A stretch of DNA of 24,491 nucleotides from NCBI GenBank assembly GCA_015680685.1, contig MNCI01019071.1:21453-45943 (forward strand). The letters run 5' to 3'. The notes below the pieces were generated by a model. It was not told the DNA's origin and did no database searches. It saw only the letters and a program-made list of their open reading frames with translations. The translations under genes and the position numbers were made by a program. This document shows, in pieces, positions 1-9,488 of this stretch. Each line of letters opens with the position of its first letter. Positions within the stretch are counted from its first letter, which is position 1. This stretch comes from Gnetum montanum. Its lineage: Eukaryota > Streptophyta > Gnetopsida > Gnetales > Gnetaceae.

Positions 1-175
1 ATGAAGAATCAGTCTTAGAATTTAGAATATCTTTTGAAACCTTTAAACTTTCCAAACTATCAATCTTCTTGGTCATGAACTGAAAATAGTATCTAATTTC
101 TTAAGCCTTTATAGTAACAAAGAATTGTTGATGTGCTAAAATTATAAGGCTTATGAACCTAGAGGCTAAATTTTC

Positions 176-199
176 AGCCCTCCTTCTAGCGCCAAAAGA
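176..199 (-). other. Primer-binding-site-like sequence
   Basis: The minus strand contains TTTTGGCGCTAGAAGGAGGG. A TGG start followed by GCGC and a G-rich leader resembles the tRNA primer-binding region after the 5' LTR of plant gypsy elements. It lies about 1.2 kb downstream of the TATA-like box on the same strand, a reasonable distance for a long LTR. The tRNA was not identified and the LTR end is not defined, so the call is tentative. Confidence 0.25.
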
Positions 200-1469
200 A
201 CTATTGGCGACCGTTTGGGACGCGACCGCCAACAAGTGTTCTCGAACAGGATTTAGGTGCTTGCTGGTCTCTGGCAACACCAAGGCCCAGATACCTCCAA
301 ATAAACTCAGTAGTTAATGTGAGTATGTGTGTGTGCTATTACGGCATGCGGTTGTGAAAAATGAAACGATTGCGTTGTGTGTAAACTATAAATGACTTAT
401 CTTAAAGAGATTCAGCCAACTTTGCCAAATACTGTGAGTTGTTGAGAGTTCCTATTTTGTTATATTGCCTAGTCTACGTGGTCCTTATAATACCTACTTG
501 TAACAAATAAAATTTTGCAAAAACATTTAAGCACAACTGTATGAATCTACTTCTAATTTTCCCCAAAGAAAGAGATAGTTTCACAAGAAAACTAGAAATA
601 GAGCAAGATTCAATGGAAATAGAGATTAGAAAAAAAGAAAGCAGATTTGTGTAGACCTCAAATATTTAAACAAGGTAAAATGATATGAGTAAACACTTCG
701 CAATAAAGCTATTTCAAATTCAATATCTACGAATTGTTTAAACTTCCAAGGCTCAAATAAGCAATTTCTTCAAGACAATCCTACTATGCTACCAGAAAAT
801 TGCTGCATAAACTACCACGTATGAGACTCCATTCTGGCTAGATAATGGATGTCAACAATTGCATTCAATAGAACCTTGAAAAGCCTTAACAATTTCTGAT
901 TGAAATACCACAGAGATTCACTTTAAAGATAAAAAGAAGCTATTTTGGTCCTATCAAAATACCAAAGATTTTCTGAACCCTCTTGACTATTGAATCGTTC
1001 AACGGCATAACTACATGTAGAGGCTCTCTTACAAAAATCCCAATAGCAGTTCTTATACGTTGCATAATAATAAAATTTACTACTAAAATGCTCTTAAGGC
1101 TTTAAACACAAGTTCTTCTATGGCAAAATTTTAACAGAAATTTCTGTCACGCAACAAGAACAATAAGAGCAATCTAAAAATCCCAAAATTACTTGCCAAG
1201 GATGATACTATCTAAACCACTAGCTAAAAAATTTAGACAAAACAAAAATAAAACATAACTCATAGGACTATGACAAAGAGACTGAAATCTTTTCTTTAGC
1301 AAGTCATCTTACAAGCAATCTTTTCCAAATCTTCTTACAAGCTCTTCCTGGAATCCAAAGTGTGTCTCCAAGTGAGAGCCCAAGTGCTAGCTAGTAGCCT
1401 TCCAATGTGTAGTATCAATGTCTTTTTTCAAAGTATGATCCCCCCTTTTTTTTTGAGACCCAATGTCCT

Positions 1470-1479
1470 CTTTTTATAG
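1470..1479 (-). promoter_or_regulatory. TATA-box-like element of a possible LTR promoter
   Basis: On the minus strand the sequence reads CTATAAAAAG, a strong plant TATA-box match. A start site 25-35 bases downstream would fall near 1440, at an A9G6 tract (1440-1454 on the plus strand as C6T9). It is placed as expected for an LTR promoter of a minus-strand element. Such a match can arise by chance in AT-rich DNA, and no transcript evidence is available. Confidence 0.35.
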
Positions 1480-1839
1480 GGTTCAAAGGTGGTTACATAC
1501 TTGAAATATCTTACCTAACTTCTCTCCCAAGTAACTTGCCCAACAAGTTAGGAAGTATTAACTTAGGAAGTTAGGAAGTTAGGAGATATATAAATATTGC
1601 TTTTGAAAAATAGTTCCAATAGTTCCATATAATTGTTTAAAATTATAGCTCCAATAGCTTTTAAAAATTTTTAAGAATACTATTGAAGCCCTTAGAAATT
1701 TTATGAACAAGGTGATAATATAATATCTACCTGGGTATAAATGTTGATGGTACCTAATTTATGTTAATTTATAAATAATTTATGTGCACTTGCACTCGTA
1801 TGAAAATGGCTAGAAACAAAAATTTAAATCCAAAACATC

Positions 1840-2320
1840 AGGCCCAAATGTGAAGGCGCCAGGCCTGGAACTGCCGGTAAATAATTTCAGATTATCTCGC
1901 CCTGCAAAGAAAACGTTATTAACCGCCACCGCAAAAGGAGGCTCTGCCATTGCATCTGACATCATTGTTGTGCGGTGTTCAGTTTGTTGGAGAGCCAATG
2001 GTGTGGGTGCATCTACAATCACCATCTGTCTCTAGCAGAGAACAGACACCTTCCTTGTCCTTGAGAGTTCTCAGTATTTTCTACCTATAATCACCCATAA
2101 CTATAGGCATAGGCATAGGCACAGTAGCAAAAAAAAATCTGGACCTCTGGCTTGGTTTCCCGCACTGCTGATCCACATAGTATGGCTACCAATGTGGCAC
2201 TTACGGCACTTAAATACCACCAACAACGCAGCAAGCGCGGAAACATTCGCGGTGTCAATGATGTGGCCGCTGCATCTGGTATTGTCCGCAACATAGTTGC
2301 TGGCACATACTATTGAAGAA
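1840..2320. other. GC-richer patch with short open frames on both strands
   Basis: This segment is clearly richer in G+C than its surroundings and stays open for 60-70 codons in several frames. None is a family I recognise with confidence. In the plus frame at about 2161-2314 the translation contains ALKYHQQ and then IVAGTYY before a stop. That spacing recalls the phytocystatin LARFAV-like helix and the QVVAG loop region, so it may be the relic of a cystatin exon. The central QxVxG signature is not intact (the segment reads RNIVAG). An unrelated gene fragment is equally possible. Confidence 0.2.
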
Positions 2321-2322
2321 TA

Positions 2323-2742
2323 ATGTCCTTTCTTAAAACTTACTCACTCATCCCTTTACCAAGTGTTGTGTCCATTGCATGCATTTCAGCCCTATTTTGT
2401 TTATTGGATTTTGTTGCAACCTGTTACCTCATCAAACCTATTAAATGGCTTATTGTTACATGCCCTATCCACGAAATTGGGGTTCACAAATGTTCTGGTT
2501 ACAAATTCATCATTTATCAGTATGTCAAAACAGAGAAACTGAACCTTGCACGACAAGAATTTGACGAAATTTTCAAGTGGAATATAAAGTTATCCTTGGC
2601 GGTTCTTAACATTTTTTTAGTGGCAAGCATAGCTTTCATAATTTCATTTTTTTGGTTGCTGTATTGGCAAGAACCACAACACCACTTTCAGAGTAAGCAT
2701 ACCATCTTTCCAGCTTCTAGAAAACATTTCTCCAATGCCTGA
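2323..2742 (+). CDS. Uncharacterised 139-codon open frame, doubtful gene
   Basis: The frame starts at an ATG just after the stop of the cystatin-like segment. Its translation has two hydrophobic stretches, at roughly residues 12-38 and 91-113, that could span a membrane, and no motif I recognise. There is no clear splice site, family similarity or homologous copy in the window. A frame of this length is possible by chance or as part of a decayed repeat, and hydrophobic translations are common in T-rich DNA. I list it because it is the longest frame outside the identifiable elements and the plus-strand pseudogene. Confidence 0.15.
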   Translation: MSFLKTYSLIPLPSVVSIACISALFCLLDFVATCYLIKPIKWLIVTCPIHEIGVHKCSGYKFIIYQYVKTEKLNLARQEFDEIFKWNIKLSLAVLNIFLVASIAFIISFFWLLYWQEPQHHFQSKHTIFPASRKHFSNA

Positions 2743-3227
2743 ACTATGCCACATTATAACACAAGATGCACCTCTATTTCTGAAATTATTTTTCATGGTA
2801 CACAGCTTCTTCTTGCTACAGGATTGGGATCAAATATCGGTATCTCTGTTCATTAGTTTCAATTTAAATTTGGCTTGGCCTGCATGAAAATCAGGGCCAA
2901 TTCTATCTACGATAATAGCCTTGTATATTTCCATGTTCACCACCACCAGTAAACCATTTCCCAGCTTGTAACTGGTTAAATTAAACCCTTTCCCGATAAG
3001 CATCGCACAATATGTAGAAATATTGCACTCTTTGGTCAATGTATAAGGTTAAAATAAAGAATAAAATATGTGTTTCATCACTGTATAACTCATATGAATC
3101 TTTATATATATTTTTATTCTCTTTTTCATCCTTTTAAAATAGATTGAAGCTCCTGTTCCATGAAATGGCTTAAAATGTGCCACCACTATCGTGGATTAGT
3201 TTTATGTCATAATCCTTTGGATGTTGC
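2743..3227. other. Non-coding stretch left of palindrome array A
   Basis: I see no supported gene. A 69-codon minus frame at 2830-3039 matches nothing known to me. The sequence becomes AT-rich at 3050-3130. CCACTATCGTGG at 3183-3194 is a small hairpin and may be a degenerate first unit of the adjacent array, as may the TAGTTTTATGTC string that follows it. Confidence 0.4.
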
Positions 3228-3470
3228 TAGTTTATCGTCGTAGCAGATGGTGCAATGCTAGTTTATAGTCGTGGCAGACTATGAAGAGGCTAGCCAGTTT
3301 ATAGTCTTAGTGGACTCTAGTGAATGAGTGTGATAGTTTAGTGTCATGTCAGACAGAGCTCTGTGGCGTCGATTTACCGTCATGATGCCAGGACATTTTG
3401 TGGTGCTAGTTTTAAGTCATAGCTCCAAGACTATTCTGTGGTATCAATTTTAGGTTGTGATGCCAGGACC
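3228..3470 (+). repeat. Palindrome array A (about seven units)
   Basis: Units of about 31-39 bp begin TAGTTT(A) and then carry a small palindrome. Stems and loops seen: ATCGTC/GATGGT at 3234-3251 (two G.T pairs), a perfect ATAGTC/GACTAT at 3265-3282 with loop GTGGCA, ATAGTC/GACTCT at 3301-3318, TGTC/GACA at 3342-3355, GTC/GAC at 3379-3394, AGTC/GACT at 3415-3432 and GGTT/GACC at 3453-3470. The first four have 6-base loops and the last three 10-base loops. The array begins about 20 bases beyond the integrase stop of the minus-strand retroelement. The same family recurs near 7.1 kb and 13.1 kb. Confidence 0.8.
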
Positions 3471-3489
3471 ATTGCATACCTTAAGATCA

Positions 3490-4760
3490 TCAGACGTAAA
3501 ATGGTTTCAGGTACGTGTGATTTGTAGGATTGGCCAATTAGTTTCCATCCATGTCGACGAGCTTGAATGCCTCATTATCATATGCTTTAGTGACTAAGTA
3601 AGGTCCTTTCCAGTTGGCTGAGAATTTTTCTGAGTGTTCACAGACCGCGTTGAGAACTAGGTCACCTTCCTTGATTGACCACTTATGTGGATGATGTTGA
3701 TGACATTGTCGTTGCTGTCTCTGATACCATTAAATTTGATCAAGTGTTCATACCCTTTCTTCCTCCATCGAGTCAAGGTTAGCGATGTATAGTTTGTTGT
3801 TCTGGCTTTCATCAAGGAGGCTAGAGAGTGTTATCCATAGCGAGGGAACCTGTAACTCCAAAGGTAACATAGCTTTAGATCCGTATACTAGGCTATATGG
3901 TGTCTTATCTATGGACGTTTGATGCATTGCTCGGTATGCCCATAATGCATAGATTAACTGCTCGTTCCATCGTCTCTTAGTTTGATTTAACATTTTCTTG
4001 AGCACCATGATGATCATTTTATTCATAGACTCTGCTTGACCATTGTTCTATGGGTAATATGGTGATGAAAATGAGTGTTTAATACCTAGGCTTTCACAGA
4101 AGCTTTTAGTATCCGTACTACTAAATTGTGGCCCATTATTGATGACTATGGTCATTGGGATACCAAAGCAGGTTATGATGTTTTCTAATATAAATTTGCA
4201 AACATGTTTGGATGTGGTTTTCCTAAGGGGAATAGCTTTTATCCATTTGGTAAAGTATTCGGTAGCAGTGATGATGAAGCTATGTCTTGTTGAAGATGGT
4301 GGTGTTATCGGCCCAATGATGTCTAATCCCCATTTTTGGAATGACCATGTGATTTGCATAGTATGCAGCTCATTAGGTGGTACATGTATTAGGTTACCGT
4401 GCCTTTGGCAAATGTTGCATTTCTTGACCCTGGAGAAGCAATCGTACTCCATGTGTGGCTAGTAATAGCCCAAACATCTAATTTTCATTGCCATTTCTTT
4501 GGGTGCTATATGCCCTTTGCACAGTCCTTCGTGAACCTGTTCCATGATTGTTTGGATGTCGATGCTACTGACGCACGTCAACAGGATGCCTTCATAGGAC
4601 TTGCGACACAAGTTGTCTCCTATTAATTCATATTGCCTAGAGTGTTTTCGCACCGCGTATTTTTGAGCACTCGTTAGATGTTGTGGAAGTTCGCCTCGTA
4701 GAAGGTACTCTTTTATGTCATCGTACCACTCTATTTCTTGTGTAGTGCTAACGAATGCTA
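3490..4760 (-). pseudogene. Tat-lineage gypsy integrase, broken
   Basis: This is the C-terminal part of pol. In coding order there is an HHCC zinc region (HEGLCKGH, later KKCNICQ), the catalytic core starting WGLDIIGP, the YYPxNNGQAES block with the catalytic Glu, ALWAYR and SLVYG motifs, and the C-terminal domain (SANWKGPYLV, DMDGN) ending at a TGA at 3490-3492. Decay: the second catalytic Asp (expected VIDNGPQF) is Asn at 4138-4140. The conserved Gln of YYPQ is a TAG at 4048-4050, and the Trp of GYYWP is a TAG at 4459-4461. Further stops lie in the region before the C-terminal domain. The enzyme would insert cDNA into the genome, but this copy cannot work. Confidence 0.93.
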
Positions 4761-4839
4761 TGAGTATTTCATCAAGTGTGTTGATCACAGGTTTGGCACA
4801 ATTTGTTATAGAACTAGGCAACGCATGGAACATCTCAGG

Positions 4840-5269
4840 TGTCATGTTCAAGGCTAGTGTGGCAAGTGCGTCGACAATGGTATTTTCGTTCCTAGGAATA
4901 TGTTGCACGTCTACGTTGATCAGTTGTTTTAGCAAGTGTTTAGTCATGTCACAGTATGGTTGAAAATGCAGAGCTTTGCATGCATAGATCTCTATGACTT
5001 GATTGATTACTAACTATGAGTCACCTCGAACTATAAGACGTGTGATTCCTGAAGTTAATGCCATTATAAGACCTCTAAGAAGACCTTCGTACTCCACACA
5101 TTGTTGGTACTAGGGAAGTTTAGTCGATAGGCAAAGGGGTGAATTTCTTTCGAGGGATATGTTATGATGGCTGTAGCACTTCCCCCTCGGGAGGTGGATG
5201 CTCTGTCAAAGTATAGGATTGCATCGTAATTATTGGGCACTACGTCTATGCTATTAATATCTTCATTAG
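4840..5269 (-). pseudogene. Second (archaeal-type) RNase H domain of the Tat-lineage pol
   Basis: After the ordinary RNase H the minus strand encodes a second RNase H-like fold. It starts at LYFDRAS (expected YFDGAS), continues through LNFPSTNN and GDSxLVINQ, and ends with HIPRNEN and DALATLAL. A duplicated RNase H before integrase is known from the Tat lineage of plant Ty3/gypsy elements, including Ogre, and supports that assignment. Damage includes a TAG in place of the conserved Gln of GDSQLV at 5014-5016 and stops or a frame change near 5060. Integrase follows directly downstream. Confidence 0.82.
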
Positions 5270-5810
5270 GGAATTCAAGGTTGACTGTCGCTTGATCTTG
5301 TGTCGGTGATGTGGTCAAATGATTGGCTATTGCTTGACCCTTAGTGGAGGATTGAGCAACATTGCGTAGGTCAAACTTTGCAATCATCACCTTCCATATA
5401 GCTATCCTACTTGACTCATAAATTTTGTTGGTGATAGCTCGAAGCACGTTGTCTTTGCAAATGATATAGACTTGGTTATGGAAGAGATAGTGTCGTCACT
5501 TTTTTAAGGAAAATACTAGGGTGAGACATGATCTCTCCACATCGTTGTATCATTGTTTGTAGGCAGTTAACGCGTGGCTTAAATAGTAAATGGGGATCTC
5601 AGCTCCATCTTCTTGTTTTTGGCAAAGCATGAATGCAATCGATGAATTAGATGTGGCAAGGCAGATGTAAAAAGGTTTATCACCTTGCTGGGGATGAACT
5701 ATTGGTAGTTGAGCCAAATCCATTTTTATGTTTTCAAAGGATTCTTGGCATGGTTGAGTCCATTGAAAATGGACATTCTTTTGCAGTAAATGCTGCATGG
5801 GTTTCAACTA
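5270..5810 (-). pseudogene. RT connection and gypsy RNase H domain, broken
   Basis: In coding order this holds the RT-RNase H junction (QPCQESFENIK, LAQLPIVHPQQ), then the RNase H start (PFYICLATSNSSIAFMLCQ) and the IYYLSHALT motif. After a degenerate stretch come FDLRNV and AIANHL, where the family has an aspartate before the HL. The first aspartate-type position of the fold reads ATSNSS, so the active site is probably altered. Stops interrupt the frame near 5550 and 5447. It belongs to the same polyprotein as the RT upstream and the second RNase H downstream. Confidence 0.85.
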
Positions 5811-7028
5811 ATCAGTTAGCTTCGTGATAAAGTGTCTGATGAATTATAATCTACCTTGTAGACCACGTAATTCAGTAAGGTTCCAAGGTGGTTGCATACT
5901 AGTTATTGCTTTAACCTTATCGAGGTCTACTTGTATACCTGTTTCAAAGACTACGAAGCCAAGAATTTTTCCTATCTTAACCCCAAAGATGCATTTCTTT
6001 GGGTTAAGCCTAAGGTCGTATTTGAGATAGCATTTGAGTACCAAGTCTAGGTGCTTTGCATGTTGTTCGATTGTTTTGGACTTGAATGTAATGTTGTCTA
6101 CATAATCATTGAGCGAATCGAGCATGTAATCACTAAATATATATTTCATTATCCATTGATATGTGGCACTCGCATTTTTGAGACCAAATGGCATCATTGT
6201 ATAACAGAACGTGCCCCAAGGTGTTATGAAGGTCATCTTGAGTTGGTGTTCTGGGTTGATCCTAATTTGGTTGTATCCTAAGAATCCATCCATAAAGGAC
6301 AATAATGCATGCTTGGTGGTTGAGTCAACAAGTTGATCAATATTGGGTAGTGGGAAGTCATCCTTTATAGTGGCTACATTGAGGTCACGGAAGTCAATAC
6401 ATATCCGAATGCTACCATTCTTCTTAGGGACTACAACAATGTTGGATACCCAATTGACATAATCAATAGCCCGAATGAAACCGGCCTGATAGAGCTTCGA
6501 GATTTTATTACGAACTACCAACGCTACCTCAGGCCTAACCTTTCGTGCTTTTTACTTTACTGGTCTAAGTTTTTCATCGAGGATGATGTTATGCTAGATG
6601 ATGCGAGGGTCCAATCCTGGAATATCAGTATACAACCAAGTGAAAGTTTTGATATTATTCTTCAGCACTTTTGTAATGTCATTGGCAATTTTTGGATTTA
6701 GTAGAGTACTTAATTTTAATTTTTTAAGCTCGCCACTAGACATGGTGATGGAGACTTCAATGAGGGGATCCTCAGTGATGTTGTCAGCTTCTAAGTCCAA
6801 AGTTTTAGTCATATCCTTAAAGAAGTTTGATGTTCCTTGAGTGGATGCCACGAAATTGTCATAAATTGATGATGATTCTAGATCAATGGATTCTAGGTTG
6901 ACTTCTCGTTAAATGGCCCCATGTGGTCCATTGATAAACAATGATGAAAAGAGGAACTTGCTATCCATGGGTCTACCCCTACCAATTAAATGGGGAGCCA
7001 CGTGAGCAAGGGTGAGTTGCAATTTTTT
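5811..7028 (-). pseudogene. Tat-lineage gypsy reverse transcriptase, broken
   Basis: The frame runs leftwards from the insertion boundary at 7028, through a spacer containing LAHVAPHLIGRGRP, to WLYTDIPGLDP just before the RT fold. The fold is long and clear: VVVPKKNGSIRICIDFRDLN, DDFPLPNIDQLVD, FITPWGTFCYTMMPFGLKNA, LRLNPKKCIFGV and KILGFVV. The catalytic YVDD box reads YVDN at 6093-6098, which removes the second metal-binding Asp by a G-to-A change. Stops interrupt near 6912, 5846 and 5816; at least two sit where Gln would be natural. Codon and motif style match the Tat lineage. The protease that should precede it lies 6.2 kb away because of the block at 7030-13187. Confidence 0.93.
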
Positions 7029-7029
7029 G
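7020..7029. repeat. Left copy of the insertion-site duplication
   Basis: CAATTTTTTG here and CAATTTTTG at 13188-13196 flank the 6.16-kb block. On the retroelement strand this copy supplies AAA AAA TTG in the RT frame. The length of 9-10 bp is typical of target-site duplications of some DNA transposons, notably Mutator-like elements, but the string is simple and could recur by chance. The supporting point is that the protease and RT frames meet here. Confidence 0.55.
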
Positions 7030-7074
7030 TAAAGTTAATTTTCTACATCTTAATGCAACAAAGGCATGCGACGA

Positions 7075-7156
7075 ATAGTTTATCATCATATACGGACACT
7101 TGGCAGTTTTAGGCCTCGCCTGGGCTAGGTGTGGCAGTTTAAGGCCATACCGGGCC
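7075..7156 (+). repeat. Palindrome array B (three units)
   Basis: There are two good units. TAGGCC/GGGCTA at 7110-7127 has loop TCGCCT and one internal mismatch. GGCC/GGCC at 7143-7156 has loop ATACCG. Both follow (C)AGTTT. A degenerate unit at 7075-7101 (TAGTTTATCATC...) aligns with the third unit of array C but has lost its right stem arm. The stems are G+C-rich while those of arrays A and C are mostly A+T-rich, so the sequence differs but the pairing and 6-base loop are kept. Confidence 0.72.
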
Positions 7157-7544
7157 AATTGCTAGTCATATTCCAAGTATGTACAAGTATTATGATTTTT
7201 TCATGATGGATTTTTTTGTGGATTTTACTTCTTTCTTTTTTTTGTCTAAATGCATGGGTTATTTTGCAATGATTAATAAATATGAGAGAAATAAAAAAAA
7301 GTAGCTACTTCGGGAGCATAAGAACAAAATAAAATAGAATAAAATAAAATAAATAAGAGGATAAAGGACGAGGCGCCATGTGACTACAAAATGAGATAAA
7401 ATGGCACCAAGTGTTGCGTAAGCATGAGTAACTAGGTGTGGCATGAGTCAGAGGTCTAGTGCATAGCGTGTGCATAGCATGAGTTATAGAAACTCAACAC
7501 AACATCAAAAATGTGAACAACTAGGAAGACACAGTGTAAGTAGG
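7157..7544. other. Spacer between array B and first exon, with a simple repeat
   Basis: I see no coding region. An AAAAT/AAATA microsatellite covers about 7325-7356. Copies of GCATGAGT(T/A) begin at 7422, 7441 and 7478; these belong to a motif family spread through the following intron. A promoter for the plus-strand gene would be expected here, but no convincing TATA box with a start site is visible. Confidence 0.5.
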
Positions 7545-7678
7545 ATGAAGGGCAAGGGAAAGCAGGAGTGGGGAAAGGGGAAGAAGCAAGCAAGTTTGGC
7601 ATTTGCGGAGGAGAGCGATGAACTACTTCAACACCTTCCACAACCTAAGATTTCTTCGTGGATTGGAACCCTACGCAG
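7545..7678 (+). pseudogene. Exon 1: basic leader
   Basis: The first in-frame ATG of a coding-like stretch is at 7545 and opens with alternating Lys and Gly (MKGKGKQEWGKGKK), followed by ESDELLQHLPQPK and SSWIGTLRR. The exon ends CGCAG before GTTTAT, a phase-2 boundary that joins in frame to exon 2 at 8956. The basic start could serve nuclear localisation or nucleic-acid binding, which is inference. An earlier start in the same frame at 7470 is possible but less coding-like. Confidence 0.5.
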
Positions 7679-8955
7679 GTTTATTTCTTCCCTCTTTTTC
7701 TATTTTTATTTTTTTGTTTTGTGTGGTGTAACGTTAATGAGTGGCGGCATGAGTTATGGGAGCCGTAGATTTTTGGTGTTTGTGAGTGATTTTTAAGAGT
7801 GATTGCGTTTTTCTCCCTACGTTCCAGGGTGTTTTTGTTTCATTTTAATTTGTAATTGCAATGTGGGTTCCCCTGAGATTGCAACGTGAGTGGCCCTAAA
7901 ATAATCATGTTTTAGCGCATTTTGTTGCAGTTTTGATGCATTTTTGTTGCGTTTTTGTTTTGATTCCAGATTTGGGGCTACTGTTTTGATTCCTGCTGCT
8001 GGTTTTGGGCTAGCATGAGCAACATGGGGTATGCCCATAGGTAATTTGAGTTGCAAGAACTGTCATGTTTTGGGTATTTTTTCTTTTTGGTTACATTCTA
8101 GTTGGGAGAAAATAGGATTTTGCATTACTATTTGTTGTGACATAAACTGCAAGGCCACCTTTGCAGCCTTAGTTGCAGGGCTATGTATTTTATTTTATGC
8201 ATTAGTTGCCGAGCTGTGTCTCTAGTATGAATTACTAGCCTCCAAACCAGGGTGTGAGCGTGAGCATTGCTAATTTGTAGTGTGATTATTCAATGTTTTT
8301 CCTCTTTTCATCATGGGTTACTGTATCTAATTTTCAGCGTGCGTAAATCGATTATGGACAAGGGTTGGCGTGAGTGACTATCCTTGTTAGAGTGTGAGTA
8401 ATGCCTTTTTCTTGGCAGCGTGAGGGTTTGTTTTGGCACGGTAAACTGCTGTTGGAAGTGTTAGTGGTTGCCTTGCAATGTAGCTTGTTGTCTTTAGTTG
8501 CAATTATAGCATTACTAGTTTTTTTTTTTTTTTTGCAGCATGAGTAGCCCTTCTGCAGCGTGAGTAGCCCTTCTATAGCGTGAGTAACACAATTAATTTA
8601 CCATGCCTAGCGTAAGTTCCTTTCATGTGCCGTGTGAACTGCAAGATTTAAAATAGCATAGACTATGTGATACTTTCTACCTCCGGATGTGATGATTTTT
8701 TGGTAACTTGAACCATTATTGTGATTTTTTTGCAAACATTATCTTTTTAAGATTAGTGTTGCCTAGTGGATTCCAATTTTCCCCATTGAGTGTTAGATGC
8801 ACCAAACAAGTATTGGAGTTCTTGTCCCAAGGGGTGGGTTTGTGTGTGCGTTGAATGTTAGTTACTTGTTGGGTTTTATTTTCTTATTTATTTATTCTGT
8901 TTTCAATTTATAGGTTCTACATGTTTTAAGTTGCTTACCTTTTGGCTCTATGTAG
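7679..8955 (+). other. Long first intron rich in GCRTGAGT motifs
   Basis: The intron runs from GTTTAT to CTATGTAG, 1,277 bp. It holds GCRTGAGT-type strings at 7747, 7881, 8013, 8258, 8368, 8391, 8416, 8537, 8557 and 8577, which resemble 5' splice sites (GTGAGT). At 8535-8574 a 20-bp unit, GCAGCRTGAGTAGCCCTTCT, is repeated twice in tandem with a third partial copy to 8590. A 16-base T run at 8519-8534 ends in GCAG and would make a good 3' splice site, so an extra small exon cannot be excluded. Confidence 0.5.
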
Positions 8956-9405
8956 GGGGCCTAAGCCTTTTCTCCTTGTGGTTGAACTTGTTGGTGTGCT
9001 ATCTTGGTTCAGCACTTTGGAACAAAAAATGCCCAGTTATGACATGTGGATCGGGGTGCATGTAATATGGTTTCATCCAAATGTTGGTGCCTTTTTATCA
9101 TTTATTATGCAGAATTTCAGCATTGTCATATGGTCTCATTTGAGTGAGTAGCTGAATCGTGATATTGTTGAGACCATGTTACCTGGCTCAATGTGAGGTG
9201 TGTTAGCTTTCATTGTTAACATAGACAAGGGGCTATATGCGATCAAGGGAGGCATTCCTGAAGGTCCTAGATCTACACACTCTTTAACTCGTGTGTGGGG
9301 ATTGTTGTCTTGCAGCCATTACAATAGTAGTAGCACACTGTTTCTGCCTTGCCGTGTACATACACTGTTCCAAAATCTGCTTGGAATAGTATACCGAGTA
9401 GACAA
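8956..9405 (+). pseudogene. Exon 2: FCP1/NIF-like phosphatase domain, catalytically damaged
   Basis: The translation follows the FCP1-homology fold in order. PFLLVVELVGVLSWF lies where the DxDGT nucleophile loop should be. HPNVGAFLSFIMQNFSIVIW matches the RPxxxxFL...F.I.IWS segment. VLAFIVNIDKGLY and LTRVW fit the middle, and HYNSSSTLFL the YN..NTLLIDDSP region. FCP1-type enzymes dephosphorylate serine in RNA polymerase II tails or other proteins. Here the first Asp is Glu, the Asp of the DGT part is Val, and the DDSP motif is absent, so no activity is expected. In-frame TAG at 9149 and TGA at 9194 interrupt it. A relation to TIM50-like proteins, which share the fold, is equally possible. Confidence 0.6.
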
Positions 9406-9488
9406 GTATGCTCTTTTATACATGTATTAACTTTGACTTGCTTAGTGTTATGATCATTGTTTACGTATGAACACTCCTTCTTTCGTAG

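Larger units (their letters stand above)
1..1840. other. AT-rich stretch without a recognisable gene; possible LTR remains
   Basis: I see no convincing coding region here; the only open frame of note (about 60 codons, minus strand, near 101-283) matches no family I know. The minus strand has three LTR-like signals: a TATA box near 1475, an A9G6 purine tract at 1440-1454, and a GGCGCTAGAAGGAGGG string near 176-191 that looks like a plant gypsy primer-binding region. Around 1510-1585 there are short repeats of GGAAGTTA and an inverted copy (CTAACTTC against GAAGTTAG). Together these suggest a decayed LTR and leader in the minus orientation, but no second LTR copy was found to confirm its ends. 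Confidence 0.35.

Noticed and set aside
3228-3470. Palindrome arrays as a CRISPR array
   Set aside because: Units are of uneven length, the palindrome itself varies between copies, no constant repeat with unique spacers exists, and the setting is plant retrotransposon DNA.
4139-4963. Plus-strand open frames of 75-107 codons over the integrase region
   Set aside because: They are antisense shadows of the minus-strand integrase, whose motifs are clear.
5824-6840. Plus-strand open frames across the RT region
   Set aside because: Antisense to a well-recognised reverse transcriptase; no domain of their own.
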